A stretch of 64,000 nucleotides of DNA from Bacteroidales bacterium (GTDB lineage: Bacteria; Bacteroidota; Bacteroidia; Bacteroidales; F082), in assembly GCA_030683155.1 (NCBI GenBank), contig JAUXMV010000101.1, positions 20,893 to 84,892 on the forward strand. Reading direction: 5' to 3'. Position 1 is the first letter of the stretch; the number at the start of each line of letters is the position of its first letter. Positions 1 to 8,070 of this stretch are shown one piece after another. A model generated the notes under the pieces. The model was given only the letters and a program-made list of their open reading frames with translations, ran no database searches and was not told the origin of the DNA. The position numbers and the translations under genes were made by a program.

Positions 1-497
1 AGTTCAATATCCAGAATACCTCCACCCCGTTTTTCCATGTTTGCGGTGATGGCACTCACTGATTCTATCAATCTTCTTTTCAGTGATGGAAGCATTGTGA
101 AAAGCACATGACTTTCGCCACTCCAGCTGAAATGAACCTGACCGACCTTTTTTGTATCAAGAATTTCTGAATGAAAACCTCCTCTTTCGCTCCAGAACTT
201 TGCCGCAGCAGAGGCCGCTGCCACAACAGAACTTTCTTCTATCACCATAGGAACCAAATAATTACGTCCGTTTATGACAACATTTGGAGCGATCCCATAA
301 GGAATGTAGAAGTTGGTAATAGTATTTTCGCTGAATTCATCAAAAAGCTTTTGCTGATCCACATCAGAATGCCAGAAACTTTTTAGTAAACTGACCACCT
401 CACCAGGATTTTCGAAATACTCAGCTACCAGCTTAAGTTTTTCTTCCTTTAAAAGCTTGGAAAAGCCACTGATGATGATGTCTCTTTTTCTTCTCAT
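1..497 (-). CDS. Hydroxymethylglutaryl-CoA reductase, class II (partial, N-terminal part)
   Basis: The reading frame starts with ATG at 497 and runs off the left edge, giving 165 residues. It contains the segment ENTIT at residues 57-61 followed by FYIPYGIAPNVVING, then LVPMVIEESSVVAAAS and AAKFW. These match the ENVIG-type catalytic glutamate region and the substrate-binding stretch of class II (bacterial) HMG-CoA reductases. The enzyme interconverts HMG-CoA and mevalonate. In Bacteroidota it probably serves the mevalonate route to isoprenoids, although family members are often labelled degradative. The NAD(P)-binding domain and catalytic Lys, Asp and His lie outside the window. Isoprenoid supply would also feed the carotenoid genes at 26-29 kb. 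A 7-of-8 match to the -7 element lies at 544-551. Confidence 0.9.
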   Translation of the reverse strand, partial: MRRKRDIIISGFSKLLKEEKLKLVAEYFENPGEVVSLLKSFWHSDVDQQKLFDEFSENTITNFYIPYGIAPNVVINGRNYLVPMVIEESSVVAAASAAAKFWSERGGFHSEILDTKKVGQVHFSWSGESHVLFTMLPSLKRRLIESVSAITANMEKRGGGILDIE

Positions 498-815
498 GGT
501 TGAATGTGTGTTGGTTACACAACAGTAATCCTTTTTGACAGAACAAAGTAACGCAATAAATGTTTAACGGTCAACAGATTTGTTCTGAAAATGACGAATG
601 TTTGATTTGTTTATTTCCTGAAGCCGTTATTAAAAGTCAGCAAACAACAATTTCTTGCCACTTCTACTAAACCAAGTATATTTTCATACCGCAATGTTCT
701 TAGTGTAAAAGCATCAATTTTGAAAAACGACTTAATGAAAAGGAGTAGCTCAGGCGTCTCTTTGCGAAGAATTATGCCAATCATCAGATTGTGAAATTTT
801 TTCAATGGAATTGAG
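498..815. other. Intergenic region between divergent genes
   Basis: This AT-rich stretch separates the HMG-CoA reductase gene on the minus strand from the DUF1456 gene on the plus strand. A short minus-strand open frame at 611-805 has no recognisable domain and is probably chance. No RNA gene or repeat was recognised. Confidence 0.5.
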
Positions 816-823
816 TAAATTTG
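816..823 (+). promoter_or_regulatory. -7 promoter element (TAAATTTG) for the DUF1456 gene
   Basis: TAAATTTG fits the Bacteroidota -7 consensus TAnnTTTG and lies 31 bases before the ATG at 855. A T-rich run at 797-803 is near where a -33 element would be, but TTTG is not exact. The gene also has an AAGGAG Shine-Dalgarno-like site at 842-847, unusual in this window. Confidence 0.5.
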
Positions 824-854
824 GAGCCTGAATCAACTTGGAAGGAGCTCAAAT

Positions 855-1337
855 ATGAACAATAACGACATCTTACGGCGTATTCGCTTTATTTTCGATT
901 TTAATGATACGAAAATGATGGAACTTTTTGCGCTTGGTGGAGAAGAAGCAAGCCGTGCTGAAATCAGTGATTGGCTGAAAAAAGATGAAGACCCTGATTT
1001 CAAAGGTATTTACGACAAACAACTTGCTGTATTTCTGAGTGGACTAATCATAAAAAAACGCGGCAAAAAGGATGGCGTTCAACCTCCTCCTGAAAAAAAG
1101 CTAAACAATAACATTGTTTTCAGAAAACTGAAAATTGCTTTAAACCTTAAAGACACTGACATTTTAGAGATACTGGAATTGGCAGGAATGCGTATCAGCA
1201 CGCACGAGTTAAGTGCTTTTTTTCGCAATCCAAACCAGAGTCAGTACCGACCTTGCAAAGATCAGGTGTTGCGTAATTTCCTGCAGGGCTTGCAAATAAA
1301 ACTCAAGCGAGTGCCAACTGATTCGGAGACGCCTTAA
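855..1337 (+). CDS. DUF1456 (YehS-like) family protein
   Basis: This 160-residue protein has two tandem copies of the DUF1456 module, at about residues 1-70 and 82-155. Each begins with a pattern like NN(D/I)(I/V)LR(R/K)(I/L)R, followed by a hydrophobic helix and a stretch reading (E/H)(I/L)S.(W/F)(L/F). The length and two-repeat layout match the E. coli YehS type. The function of the family is unknown and no catalytic residues are known. The start is supported by AAGGAG 7 bases upstream and by the -7 element at 816-823. It is a stand-alone gene; the downstream hairpin at 1490-1521 belongs to the opposing susCD operon. Confidence 0.88.
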   Translation: MNNNDILRRIRFIFDFNDTKMMELFALGGEEASRAEISDWLKKDEDPDFKGIYDKQLAVFLSGLIIKKRGKKDGVQPPPEKKLNNNIVFRKLKIALNLKDTDILEILELAGMRISTHELSAFFRNPNQSQYRPCKDQVLRNFLQGLQIKLKRVPTDSETP

Positions 1338-1489
1338 AAGCATCCGCTAAAGCGTATTGTTTTTACTAAATAACTTGATTTAAGCAAGTTAAGAGCGATT
1401 ATCATTCTTATGGTTCTAGCTTTCAGCAAAAATAAGTTATTCTTTTTATTTTGCTAAGGAGATATATTAGCGGGTTAAAAAGAAAACAA

Positions 1490-1521
1490 AAACGGCTTCA
1501 ATACAGATATTGAAGCCGTTT
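1490..1521 (-). terminator. Intrinsic terminator of the susC-susD operon
   Basis: A perfect 14-bp stem (1490-1503 with 1508-1521) closes a 4-base CAGA loop. On the minus strand it is followed by a T-rich run. It sits about 40 bases after the susD stop codon and may also stop transcription from the DUF1456 gene on the other strand. Confidence 0.8.
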
Positions 1522-1562
1522 ATCAAAAAACCAGAGAGGTTTAGGGATGCACTAACCAATTA

Positions 1563-2999
1563 TTATTTGTCCCAGAACAATTTTGTACTTAATTTATCTC
1601 CGCCAATTTTTGCTGCAGCAGCATTATAATTGACAGCATTAAGTGTCTGTTCGTTGATAGGATATGTATGTCTTCTGGGTACAGCACCATCAGCAGATTC
1701 AGCAGGAGCCGGAGGGGGTGCCAACACAGGATATTTGAGCCTTCTATAGGATGTCCAGCCTTCAAAACCTCTTACATAGAATGACAGCCATGCCTGAGTG
1801 CCGATTTTTTGTTTCCAGTCGCCGGCAGCGGTTGCATAAGCAACATCAGCGCGTGCCATATAGGTGTTGGCATCAGCTTCAGAAACGCCCCAATATTCCA
1901 TTGAGGATTTGATACCATTGGCATACCATTGCGCTGCTGTACCGCCAACACTGAATCCTCTTTCAGCTGCTTCAGCCAGATAAAATGCTAATTCTGTGTA
2001 GTTTAACATAACCGCAGCATAAGTAGCTTCTTCTATTCTTTCACTCACATGAGAATGTTGTGAATAAGCACTGCTCTCTCCGTAAACACCACCACGATAA
2101 GTGTCACCGTTAATTTCGAAATATTTTGGTCTGCGCGGGTCATTCATTGCATTCATCATATTGACTATGGAACTTGCTGGAACAAAATCATTGCGTCCGC
2201 TTTGAACGAGATCCTGAAAAAGTGGATTAGAATTCGCTCCGCCTGGGTATGCAAATTCACAAGCTTCACCATAACCAAAACCATTGGCATAAGCACCTTC
2301 AACATAAGTTTTTGCCAAAGCGGCATCAACAGTTGAAATCGTTATTCCCATTTTTACGATCTGTGTATTTGCGAACTTTTTCCACATTGCCACATCGCCA
2401 CCAAGCATTAAATCATCTGCTCCAAAACATTCATTGGAGGCATCCAATCCGTCAGCAGCTGCTTTGGCTCTAACCAAAAGGTCTTTGTAAACAGTAAAAG
2501 CATCGTCATAAACAGGTGAGATGTTATCCACATCAAGTGCTTCAGTATAAGGAACGTCACCAAATACATCAATCATTTGCTGATAAGTGTAAACCTCAAC
2601 AAGATCGATAACAAACATTTTATTTCTTTTCACAGCTATTGCTTCATCACCTTCAGCAACTTCAAGTTCTATCAGTCGTCGTGCTTCCTTGAGGTCATTC
2701 AAAATATCACGATAATAAATTCTGAAGAGGGTGCTTCCGATATTGCGGTTTACAACATCATAGTTTGCTTCATCCACATAGGTGGTTTCTGTCCAGTACT
2801 GTGCAAACAGTTTCCAGTTATTTACGTTAACATTGGTGTTTGAGTACATATCTGCTAAGGCTTTTTGGGCATTGGCAAAAAGGAACTGTCCGGGCACTTC
2901 CACGGCTCTTTTCTTGTCGGTATTGAAATCCTCGAAATTCTTCGTACAGGATATCGTCAATCCGATCAAAATCAATAATATAAGATGTATTTTTTTCAT
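1563..2999 (-). CDS. SusD/RagB-like nutrient-binding outer-membrane lipoprotein
   Basis: A 478-residue protein with a lipoprotein signal peptide ending LTISC, so Cys18 would be lipidated. The mature part begins KNFEDFNTDKKR and carries tetratricopeptide-like helices typical of the SusD-like family (SusD-like_2 type). SusD proteins sit on the cell surface as a lid over the SusC barrel and help bind glycan or peptide ligands before TonB-driven import. The gene follows susC by 13 bases and shares its terminator, so the two form an operon. No glycoside hydrolase, peptidase, sigma/anti-sigma pair or hybrid sensor lies next to it, so the substrate cannot be read from context. Confidence 0.92.
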   Translation of the reverse strand: MKKIHLILLILIGLTISCTKNFEDFNTDKKRAVEVPGQFLFANAQKALADMYSNTNVNVNNWKLFAQYWTETTYVDEANYDVVNRNIGSTLFRIYYRDILNDLKEARRLIELEVAEGDEAIAVKRNKMFVIDLVEVYTYQQMIDVFGDVPYTEALDVDNISPVYDDAFTVYKDLLVRAKAAADGLDASNECFGADDLMLGGDVAMWKKFANTQIVKMGITISTVDAALAKTYVEGAYANGFGYGEACEFAYPGGANSNPLFQDLVQSGRNDFVPASSIVNMMNAMNDPRRPKYFEINGDTYRGGVYGESSAYSQHSHVSERIEEATYAAVMLNYTELAFYLAEAAERGFSVGGTAAQWYANGIKSSMEYWGVSEADANTYMARADVAYATAAGDWKQKIGTQAWLSFYVRGFEGWTSYRRLKYPVLAPPPAPAESADGAVPRRHTYPINEQTLNAVNYNAAAAKIGGDKLSTKLFWDK

Positions 3000-3012
3000 T
3001 TTTCTTCAGATT

Positions 3013-6000
3013 TTAGAATTGCAAATTAACACTGAAACCCACATTTCTTGTGGTTGGCATAACGCCGCTCTGCCATCCCTGAACATTACCAGAACTCTGG
3101 CTTGATTCAGGATCTGCATGAGGAAGGTTTTTATGCAGAATCCAAAGGTTTGAGCCAACCAAACTGAATGTTGCACCTTGAATCCATCCTGATTTTGCAA
3201 TCAGGTTTCCAGGCAAACTATAAGACAGAACTACTTCACGCAATTTAATGTAGGAGGCATCATATACAAATGCCATATTTGGGTTTCTTGAATAACCGAA
3301 TACACGGTAGTCACCACCTTCAACACGCTTATTGTTAGGAGTTCCGTCAGCAAAAACGCCTTCAAGAATAAGCCCTCCTCCATCGGAAACAGGATTACGT
3401 ACAGGATTGCCAAGATCGTTGATGAATGAGGTTTCAGCATACAAACCCGTTGCCATACCATACCACATATCAAGTGAAAATACGCTTCCACCTTTTTGCC
3501 AGTCGATTAGGAAACTACCTGACCAGTTTTTGTAACTGAATTTGTTGTTTAAACCTAAATTCCAGTCTGGGTTTATATTTCCAAGAATTTTATCAGAGGT
3601 TGTGGTTCTGAGATAATAACCATTGGCTCCAACTGTTTTCTGACCATTTGTATAGACATAATCTGTACCTTGGATAGCTCCATAAGGTTCACCTACTCTT
3701 GCATTGATGGAAACACCACCTTGCAATGCAGCTAACTGAAGGTTATCAATTCCTTCTGCTAAAGACACAACTTCATTGTTGTTTTTTGCCCAGTTAAGAA
3801 CAACATCCCAGCGAAAATCCTTGCTTAACATAGGTGTACCAAAAACCATTACTTCGACACCTTGATTCTGAACCTCTCCTGCATTGACAAACTTTGAGGA
3901 ATATCCCGTTGCAGATGAGATCGCAACTGGCATAATCTGATTTACTGTATTATTTTTATAGACAGACAAATCAAATCCCAGTCTTTTATTCAATGTAATC
4001 AACTCAAGACCAGCTTCAAGACTTGTTGTGTTTTCAGGTTTGAGCGCGTCATTATTTTTAGTACTTGGAAGAGAAAATAATGCAGTTCCGCTAAAAGTTG
4101 TATTCTGCGCATAGGTGTCTTTGATACTTCCCCATGGAGCATCATTACCAACCTGAGCATATCCAACTCTGAGTTTACCCAACTGTAACCAATCAGCTTC
4201 CAGGTTGTTTGAAAACAACCAACTGGCTGAAATTGAAGGATAGAAATAAGCATTGTTATCTTTTGGCAAAGTAGATGATTGGTCTCTTCTGACTGTGGCA
4301 TCTACAAAAAGATAATTTTTATATCCTAAGGATGCATTGGCAAAAACACCATTAACACCAACTTCAGTAAGCCTTTCTTCGGGATTACGCATAGGGTTGG
4401 CACTGTTTGCCAAAGAATATAATCCAGGAACAATAAGACCACCATCGGTTGAAGCAAATACCTGATCAACTTTTGTACGACGTATGTTAGTTCCAACTAA
4501 AGCGTTAAGGTTAAAGTTTTCATCTAACTGATTATAATAACGCAACATAAGATCCATATTGGACTCCATAAAAGTCCTGTTAAATCTGGAGTATCCTGAA
4601 GTAACATCCGGGCGTCCAACACCAAATTCGCCTGAGCCTGAGCCAACGGCTTTGCGCTCTTCCTGAATTTCATCATAAGTGTCGACTGCTGCGCGACCCA
4701 TCAAACTAAGGTGGCTTGTAATTTTCCAATCAGCTTGCAGAAAACCGATGATGCGGTTTCTTTCATCTGTTTCATAATTTTCAAATCTCTGAAAATATGG
4801 ATTATCCCAATATGCAGGAGCCAAATCGAAAGGTGAATTTGGATTCCAGGTAATATTACGACCTGTTTTTTCATAAAGCTCTTCCTGCATTTTGTAATCA
4901 ACATTGGTTTGCATCCACTGTCTGAAAGAAGACATCGTGTTGTCACTGTAACCTGTATAGTTACGTCCTAAACCTTTTGTGTTTACATAATTTGCAGAAG
5001 CTGTTACTGTAAGGTCTTTTACAACATCATATGAACCGCTGAATAAAATATTGTTGCGTTTAAGTGAACTGTTTGGTAAAATACCTTTCTGATCAAAATT
5101 GGTATATGACAACCTGAAAGTGCCATTATCGCTTCCACCATTAACATCCACACTGTTTGAAAGAGTCATCGGAGTTTCAAAGAAGTAATCTGGTCCATTG
5201 GCAGCAGCTGTCCATGGAGTTTTTTTATGATAATTTGGGGAAGCAGGATCGTATGAATCCCATTGAAAAAGACTGAAACTTGGATCAAATTTTTGTCCCA
5301 TTGAAGCATCTTCATAGGTTGGAACAGTATAATCTGTGACACCGTCGCCATCAACATCCCAAACATATTCAAAACCTGCATATGGATCATCTCCATAATA
5401 AGGTCCGTAACCAGCGCCATATTCAAGTTGGTATTTTGGGAAAGTACTTTTGTCAATAGAACCAGTTGTAATGCTAGAGTTAATATTTACTCCAAAAGCT
5501 TTCTTACCACCGACTTGTTTTTTGCCTTTTTTTGTGGTAATAATAATAACCCCGTTAGCTGCACGTGCTCCATACAGTGCAGTTGCAGCAGCACCTTTTA
5601 GGATGTTCATCGACTCAATATCGTTCGGGTTGATATCGGCTGCGGCATTACCGTAGTCAAAACCACTGCGTCCCGAAATTTGACCGGCATTGTTTGTATT
5701 ATCATTGTTGATTGGAATACCATCCACAATAAACAAAGCCTGATTGTTTTGGGTCAATGAAGAGTTTCCCCTGATGACCACATTGCTCGAGCCACCCATA
5801 TTGTTACTCGAACGCACCTGCACACCTGCGGCACGTCCTGAAAGCGAATTGATAAAGTTATCGCGTTTAACTGTGTTTAGCTCGTCTCCGCCAACTTCCT
5901 GGGTTGCATAACCCAGTGATTTTTTCTCGCGGGAGATACCTAATGCAGTTACAACAACTTCATCAATCTGAAAAACACCCGGCTCCATCACAATATTGAT

Positions 6001-6273
6001 TGTGGTTTGGTTTCCGATGGCAACTTCCAGTGTTTTCATAGAAACATAGGAAAATACCAGTGTTCGGTGCTCCGGAAGCACATTAATAGTAAAATTACCA
6101 TCAATGTCAGTAATGGCTCCAATGGTAGTCCCTTTGATCTGAATCGTTACGCCAGGGATTCCAAGGCCATCCTGTGAGCTGGTGACTTTACCCTTTATGG
6201 AGCGTGATTGCGCAAATGCGCTTCCTGCTGCCACCAAAAGTAATAACACCAACAAAAGTGTAATTTTTCTCAT
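3013..6273 (-). CDS. SusC/RagA family TonB-linked outer-membrane receptor
   Basis: The frame extends to 6351, but the ATG at 6273 starts a proper signal peptide (MRKITLLLVL... ending AFAQ), so that start is chosen, giving 1086 residues. After the signal comes a carboxypeptidase-D-like domain (GIPGVTIQIKGTTIGAITD, about residues 30-105), then the TonB plug with the SusC signature SLGYATQEV, the segment DIESMNILKGAAATALYG and NGVIIITTKKGK. The rest is a long beta-barrel ending in an aromatic residue (NLQF). It imports large nutrients across the outer membrane using TonB energy, together with the SusD lipoprotein encoded just downstream. A 7-of-8 -7 element (TACTTTTC) lies at 6360-6367. Confidence 0.95.
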   Translation of the reverse strand: MRKITLLLVLLLLVAAGSAFAQSRSIKGKVTSSQDGLGIPGVTIQIKGTTIGAITDIDGNFTINVLPEHRTLVFSYVSMKTLEVAIGNQTTINIVMEPGVFQIDEVVVTALGISREKKSLGYATQEVGGDELNTVKRDNFINSLSGRAAGVQVRSSNNMGGSSNVVIRGNSSLTQNNQALFIVDGIPINNDNTNNAGQISGRSGFDYGNAAADINPNDIESMNILKGAAATALYGARAANGVIIITTKKGKKQVGGKKAFGVNINSSITTGSIDKSTFPKYQLEYGAGYGPYYGDDPYAGFEYVWDVDGDGVTDYTVPTYEDASMGQKFDPSFSLFQWDSYDPASPNYHKKTPWTAAANGPDYFFETPMTLSNSVDVNGGSDNGTFRLSYTNFDQKGILPNSSLKRNNILFSGSYDVVKDLTVTASANYVNTKGLGRNYTGYSDNTMSSFRQWMQTNVDYKMQEELYEKTGRNITWNPNSPFDLAPAYWDNPYFQRFENYETDERNRIIGFLQADWKITSHLSLMGRAAVDTYDEIQEERKAVGSGSGEFGVGRPDVTSGYSRFNRTFMESNMDLMLRYYNQLDENFNLNALVGTNIRRTKVDQVFASTDGGLIVPGLYSLANSANPMRNPEERLTEVGVNGVFANASLGYKNYLFVDATVRRDQSSTLPKDNNAYFYPSISASWLFSNNLEADWLQLGKLRVGYAQVGNDAPWGSIKDTYAQNTTFSGTALFSLPSTKNNDALKPENTTSLEAGLELITLNKRLGFDLSVYKNNTVNQIMPVAISSATGYSSKFVNAGEVQNQGVEVMVFGTPMLSKDFRWDVVLNWAKNNNEVVSLAEGIDNLQLAALQGGVSINARVGEPYGAIQGTDYVYTNGQKTVGANGYYLRTTTSDKILGNINPDWNLGLNNKFSYKNWSGSFLIDWQKGGSVFSLDMWYGMATGLYAETSFINDLGNPVRNPVSDGGGLILEGVFADGTPNNKRVEGGDYRVFGYSRNPNMAFVYDASYIKLREVVLSYSLPGNLIAKSGWIQGATFSLVGSNLWILHKNLPHADPESSQSSGNVQGWQSGVMPTTRNVGFSVNLQF

Positions 6274-6721
6274 ACTGTTGAATTTTGGTAAGTGATTTTG
6301 GTTAATACATAAAACATCTGCGCTTCTTTTTTCATTCAAGAATTTACGCAAAATGTGCCGAAAAGTAATGAGAAATGATTTGCTATCAACATATCTATAT
6401 AATAAGATAAAAAAAATGTTAATTTTTTCTAAAATGTTAATTTTCCAGTAACAACTATGCTATTATTTTATTGATTGATTGCAACTTAATTTTTTTTAAA
6501 AAATCCCGCAACTTTTTAAAAAACCCAATAAGATCAAAGAAAATATTGATTTTTCTTAGGTTCTCTGGTCACTATTTTGATTTTTTAACAAGGTAATCAG
6601 AAGCAAATTGCCTAATAGCTATTGCATCCAGTAAAGAAAATTAGGTGCTTTTTTTGAAGGAAGGAAAAACAACAAAAATGGCATGTAGACTATGTTCAAT
6701 ATTTTTCGCTTGGAAAGGATT
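6274..6721. other. Intergenic region upstream of susC
   Basis: A 448-base, strongly AT-rich stretch between the trhO stop and the susC start, both genes being on the minus strand. It should hold the susC promoter; the best -7 candidate is TACTTTTC at 6360-6367, one base off consensus. The T- and A-rich runs at 6410-6530 could be an upstream activating or spacer region. No hairpin terminator for trhO, repeat or small gene was recognised. Confidence 0.4.
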
Positions 6722-7744
6722 TTATTCTGGCTGAAAATCTTTGATCTTACTCTTATGATGCGCATTGGCATGCACTTTACCTTTTCGAAGAACCCGCTGA
6801 ACTTCTTCTGGTAAAGCATTCACTTGCATACAATCTTCGGAACAGCAACGTTCGTATTTTGAAGCGCAGTTTTCGCATTGAATAAAAAGCATATGGCATG
6901 CATTATTGGCACAATTGACATGTGTATCCGCCGGCGCGCCGCATTGGTGACAGCGAGCTATAATGTGCTCCGTGACACGCTCACCCATTCGTTCATCAAA
7001 AACAAAATTTTTGCCTGTAAATTTGCTCTCGAGTCCTTTCTGTCTCACCTGATGCGCATAATTGATAACACCTCCCTTGAGCTGGAAAACATTCTCAAAG
7101 CCTTTGTGCCGGAGGTAAGCAGAAAACTTTTCGCAGCGAATACCACCTGTACAATACAACATAATATTATCAGGTTTTCTTTCTTCAAGCATCTCCACAA
7201 TCACTGGAATCGAATCTTTGTAGGTGTCTACATCAGGTAAAATTGCAGCCTCAAAATGTCCTACCTCATGCTCATAATGATTGCGAAGATCTATTACAAC
7301 TGTATTTGGTTCGTTGAGTTTTTCGTTATAGGTGCTGGCATCAAGGTGTTTTCCAACATTGTAAATATCAAACTCACTGTTGATGAGGCCGTCAGACAAA
7401 ATTTTAAACTTCACCTGAATTTTCAGCATATAAAATGATTTTCCATCATCTTCAACAGCATGGTTAAGCAATACACCTTTTATATAGGGGTGATTCTGAA
7501 TATACCCTTCGAAAACCTCAAGATGATGCTCCGGCACACTGATTTGTGCATTGATACCCTCGGCAGCAACATAAATTCTTCCAAAAACCTGCATCTCTGT
7601 AAATCTGATAAAAAGTTCATCCCTGAATTGCTGAGGGTCGGCAATTTCGATGAACTTGTAAAACGACAAGGTAACCCTTCTAAATGGCTCTTCGTGTAGA
7701 CGCTTTTTCAGAATTTCTTTTTCAATTTTGTTATGCAGAATCAT
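6722..7744 (-). CDS. trhO: tRNA uridine(34) hydroxylase TrhO (rhodanese family)
   Basis: A 340-residue protein of the YceA/TrhO type. It has an N-terminal acylphosphatase-like domain (RVTLSFYKFI to about residue 115), a rhodanese domain with the active-site loop YCTGGIRCEK near residue 197, and a C-terminal cysteine-rich segment (CHQCGAPADTHVNC to CCSEDC, about residues 262-302) likely to bind metal. Known TrhO enzymes carry out oxygen-dependent formation of 5-hydroxyuridine at tRNA position 34. The promoter TACTTTTG (7761-7768) lies 16 bases upstream. A palindromic operator candidate (7731-7753) overlaps the start codon and is shared with two other promoters in this window. Confidence 0.93.
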   Translation of the reverse strand: MILHNKIEKEILKKRLHEEPFRRVTLSFYKFIEIADPQQFRDELFIRFTEMQVFGRIYVAAEGINAQISVPEHHLEVFEGYIQNHPYIKGVLLNHAVEDDGKSFYMLKIQVKFKILSDGLINSEFDIYNVGKHLDASTYNEKLNEPNTVVIDLRNHYEHEVGHFEAAILPDVDTYKDSIPVIVEMLEERKPDNIMLYCTGGIRCEKFSAYLRHKGFENVFQLKGGVINYAHQVRQKGLESKFTGKNFVFDERMGERVTEHIIARCHQCGAPADTHVNCANNACHMLFIQCENCASKYERCCSEDCMQVNALPEEVQRVLRKGKVHANAHHKSKIKDFQPE

Positions 7745-7753
7745 TCTAAATAA
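7731..7753. promoter_or_regulatory. Candidate operator, copy 1 (trhO)
   Basis: A 23-bp palindrome with half-sites close to TTATTTAGAAT and ATTCTAAATAA around one central base; 20 of 22 positions fit the symmetric form. It begins 7 bases downstream of the trhO -7 element and covers the trhO start codon. Near-identical sites lie at 13320-13342 and 43881-43903 in the same position relative to a -7 element. Binding by a repressor here would block transcription start. Confidence 0.6.
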
Positions 7754-7760
7754 TTTTTGG

Positions 7761-7768
7761 CAAAAGTA
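7761..7768 (-). promoter_or_regulatory. -7 promoter element (TACTTTTG) for trhO
   Basis: Exact match to TAnnTTTG on the minus strand. A TTTTG in the -33 area lies about 16 bases further upstream (7785-7788 on the plus strand as CAAA). Confidence 0.6.
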
Positions 7769-8043
7769 GAAAAAGTAAGTAAGTCAAAAGAATAGGAAAG
7801 CGATTTTGAATTTATAATATGATTTTATATGGCTAAATCTTACTTTGATAGTACATTTACACTCATAATAATTGTCTTTTTCTTAGTGCAACTTAGTGGC
7901 TTCTTGGTGGCTCTCTGTGCAACAGCTATATTGCAGGGCTGCCAAAAGAATCACAGTATTGTACAAAGAAATAATGGATTCAGAACCCAGAAATTAAACC
8001 TTTACGCATCAAAAGATTTAGGCCAGATATGCTTAGGAATATG
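7769..8043. other. Intergenic region upstream of mfd, with an IS-end-like 22-mer
   Basis: This stretch between trhO and mfd has no convincing gene. Positions 7828-7849 match 63859-63880, just beyond the stop codon of the transposase at the right edge of the window, at 21 of 22 bases. This may be a leftover insertion-sequence end. An open frame starting at 7829 has no known domain and overlaps the mfd promoter. Confidence 0.4.
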
Positions 8044-8051
8044 TACTTTTG
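8044..8051 (+). promoter_or_regulatory. -7 promoter element (TACTTTTG) for mfd
   Basis: Exact TAnnTTTG match, with TTTA at 8017-8020 as a loose -33 element. Transcription would begin near 8057, after the upstream ATG codons at 8029 and 8041. This favours the TTG at 8071 as the mfd start. Confidence 0.55.
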
Positions 8052-8070
8052 CGGCCGAAAAACCTTTGTT

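Noticed and set aside
611..805. 64-codon minus-strand frame between the first two genes
   Set aside because: No domain, no promoter element and unlike neighbouring codon use.
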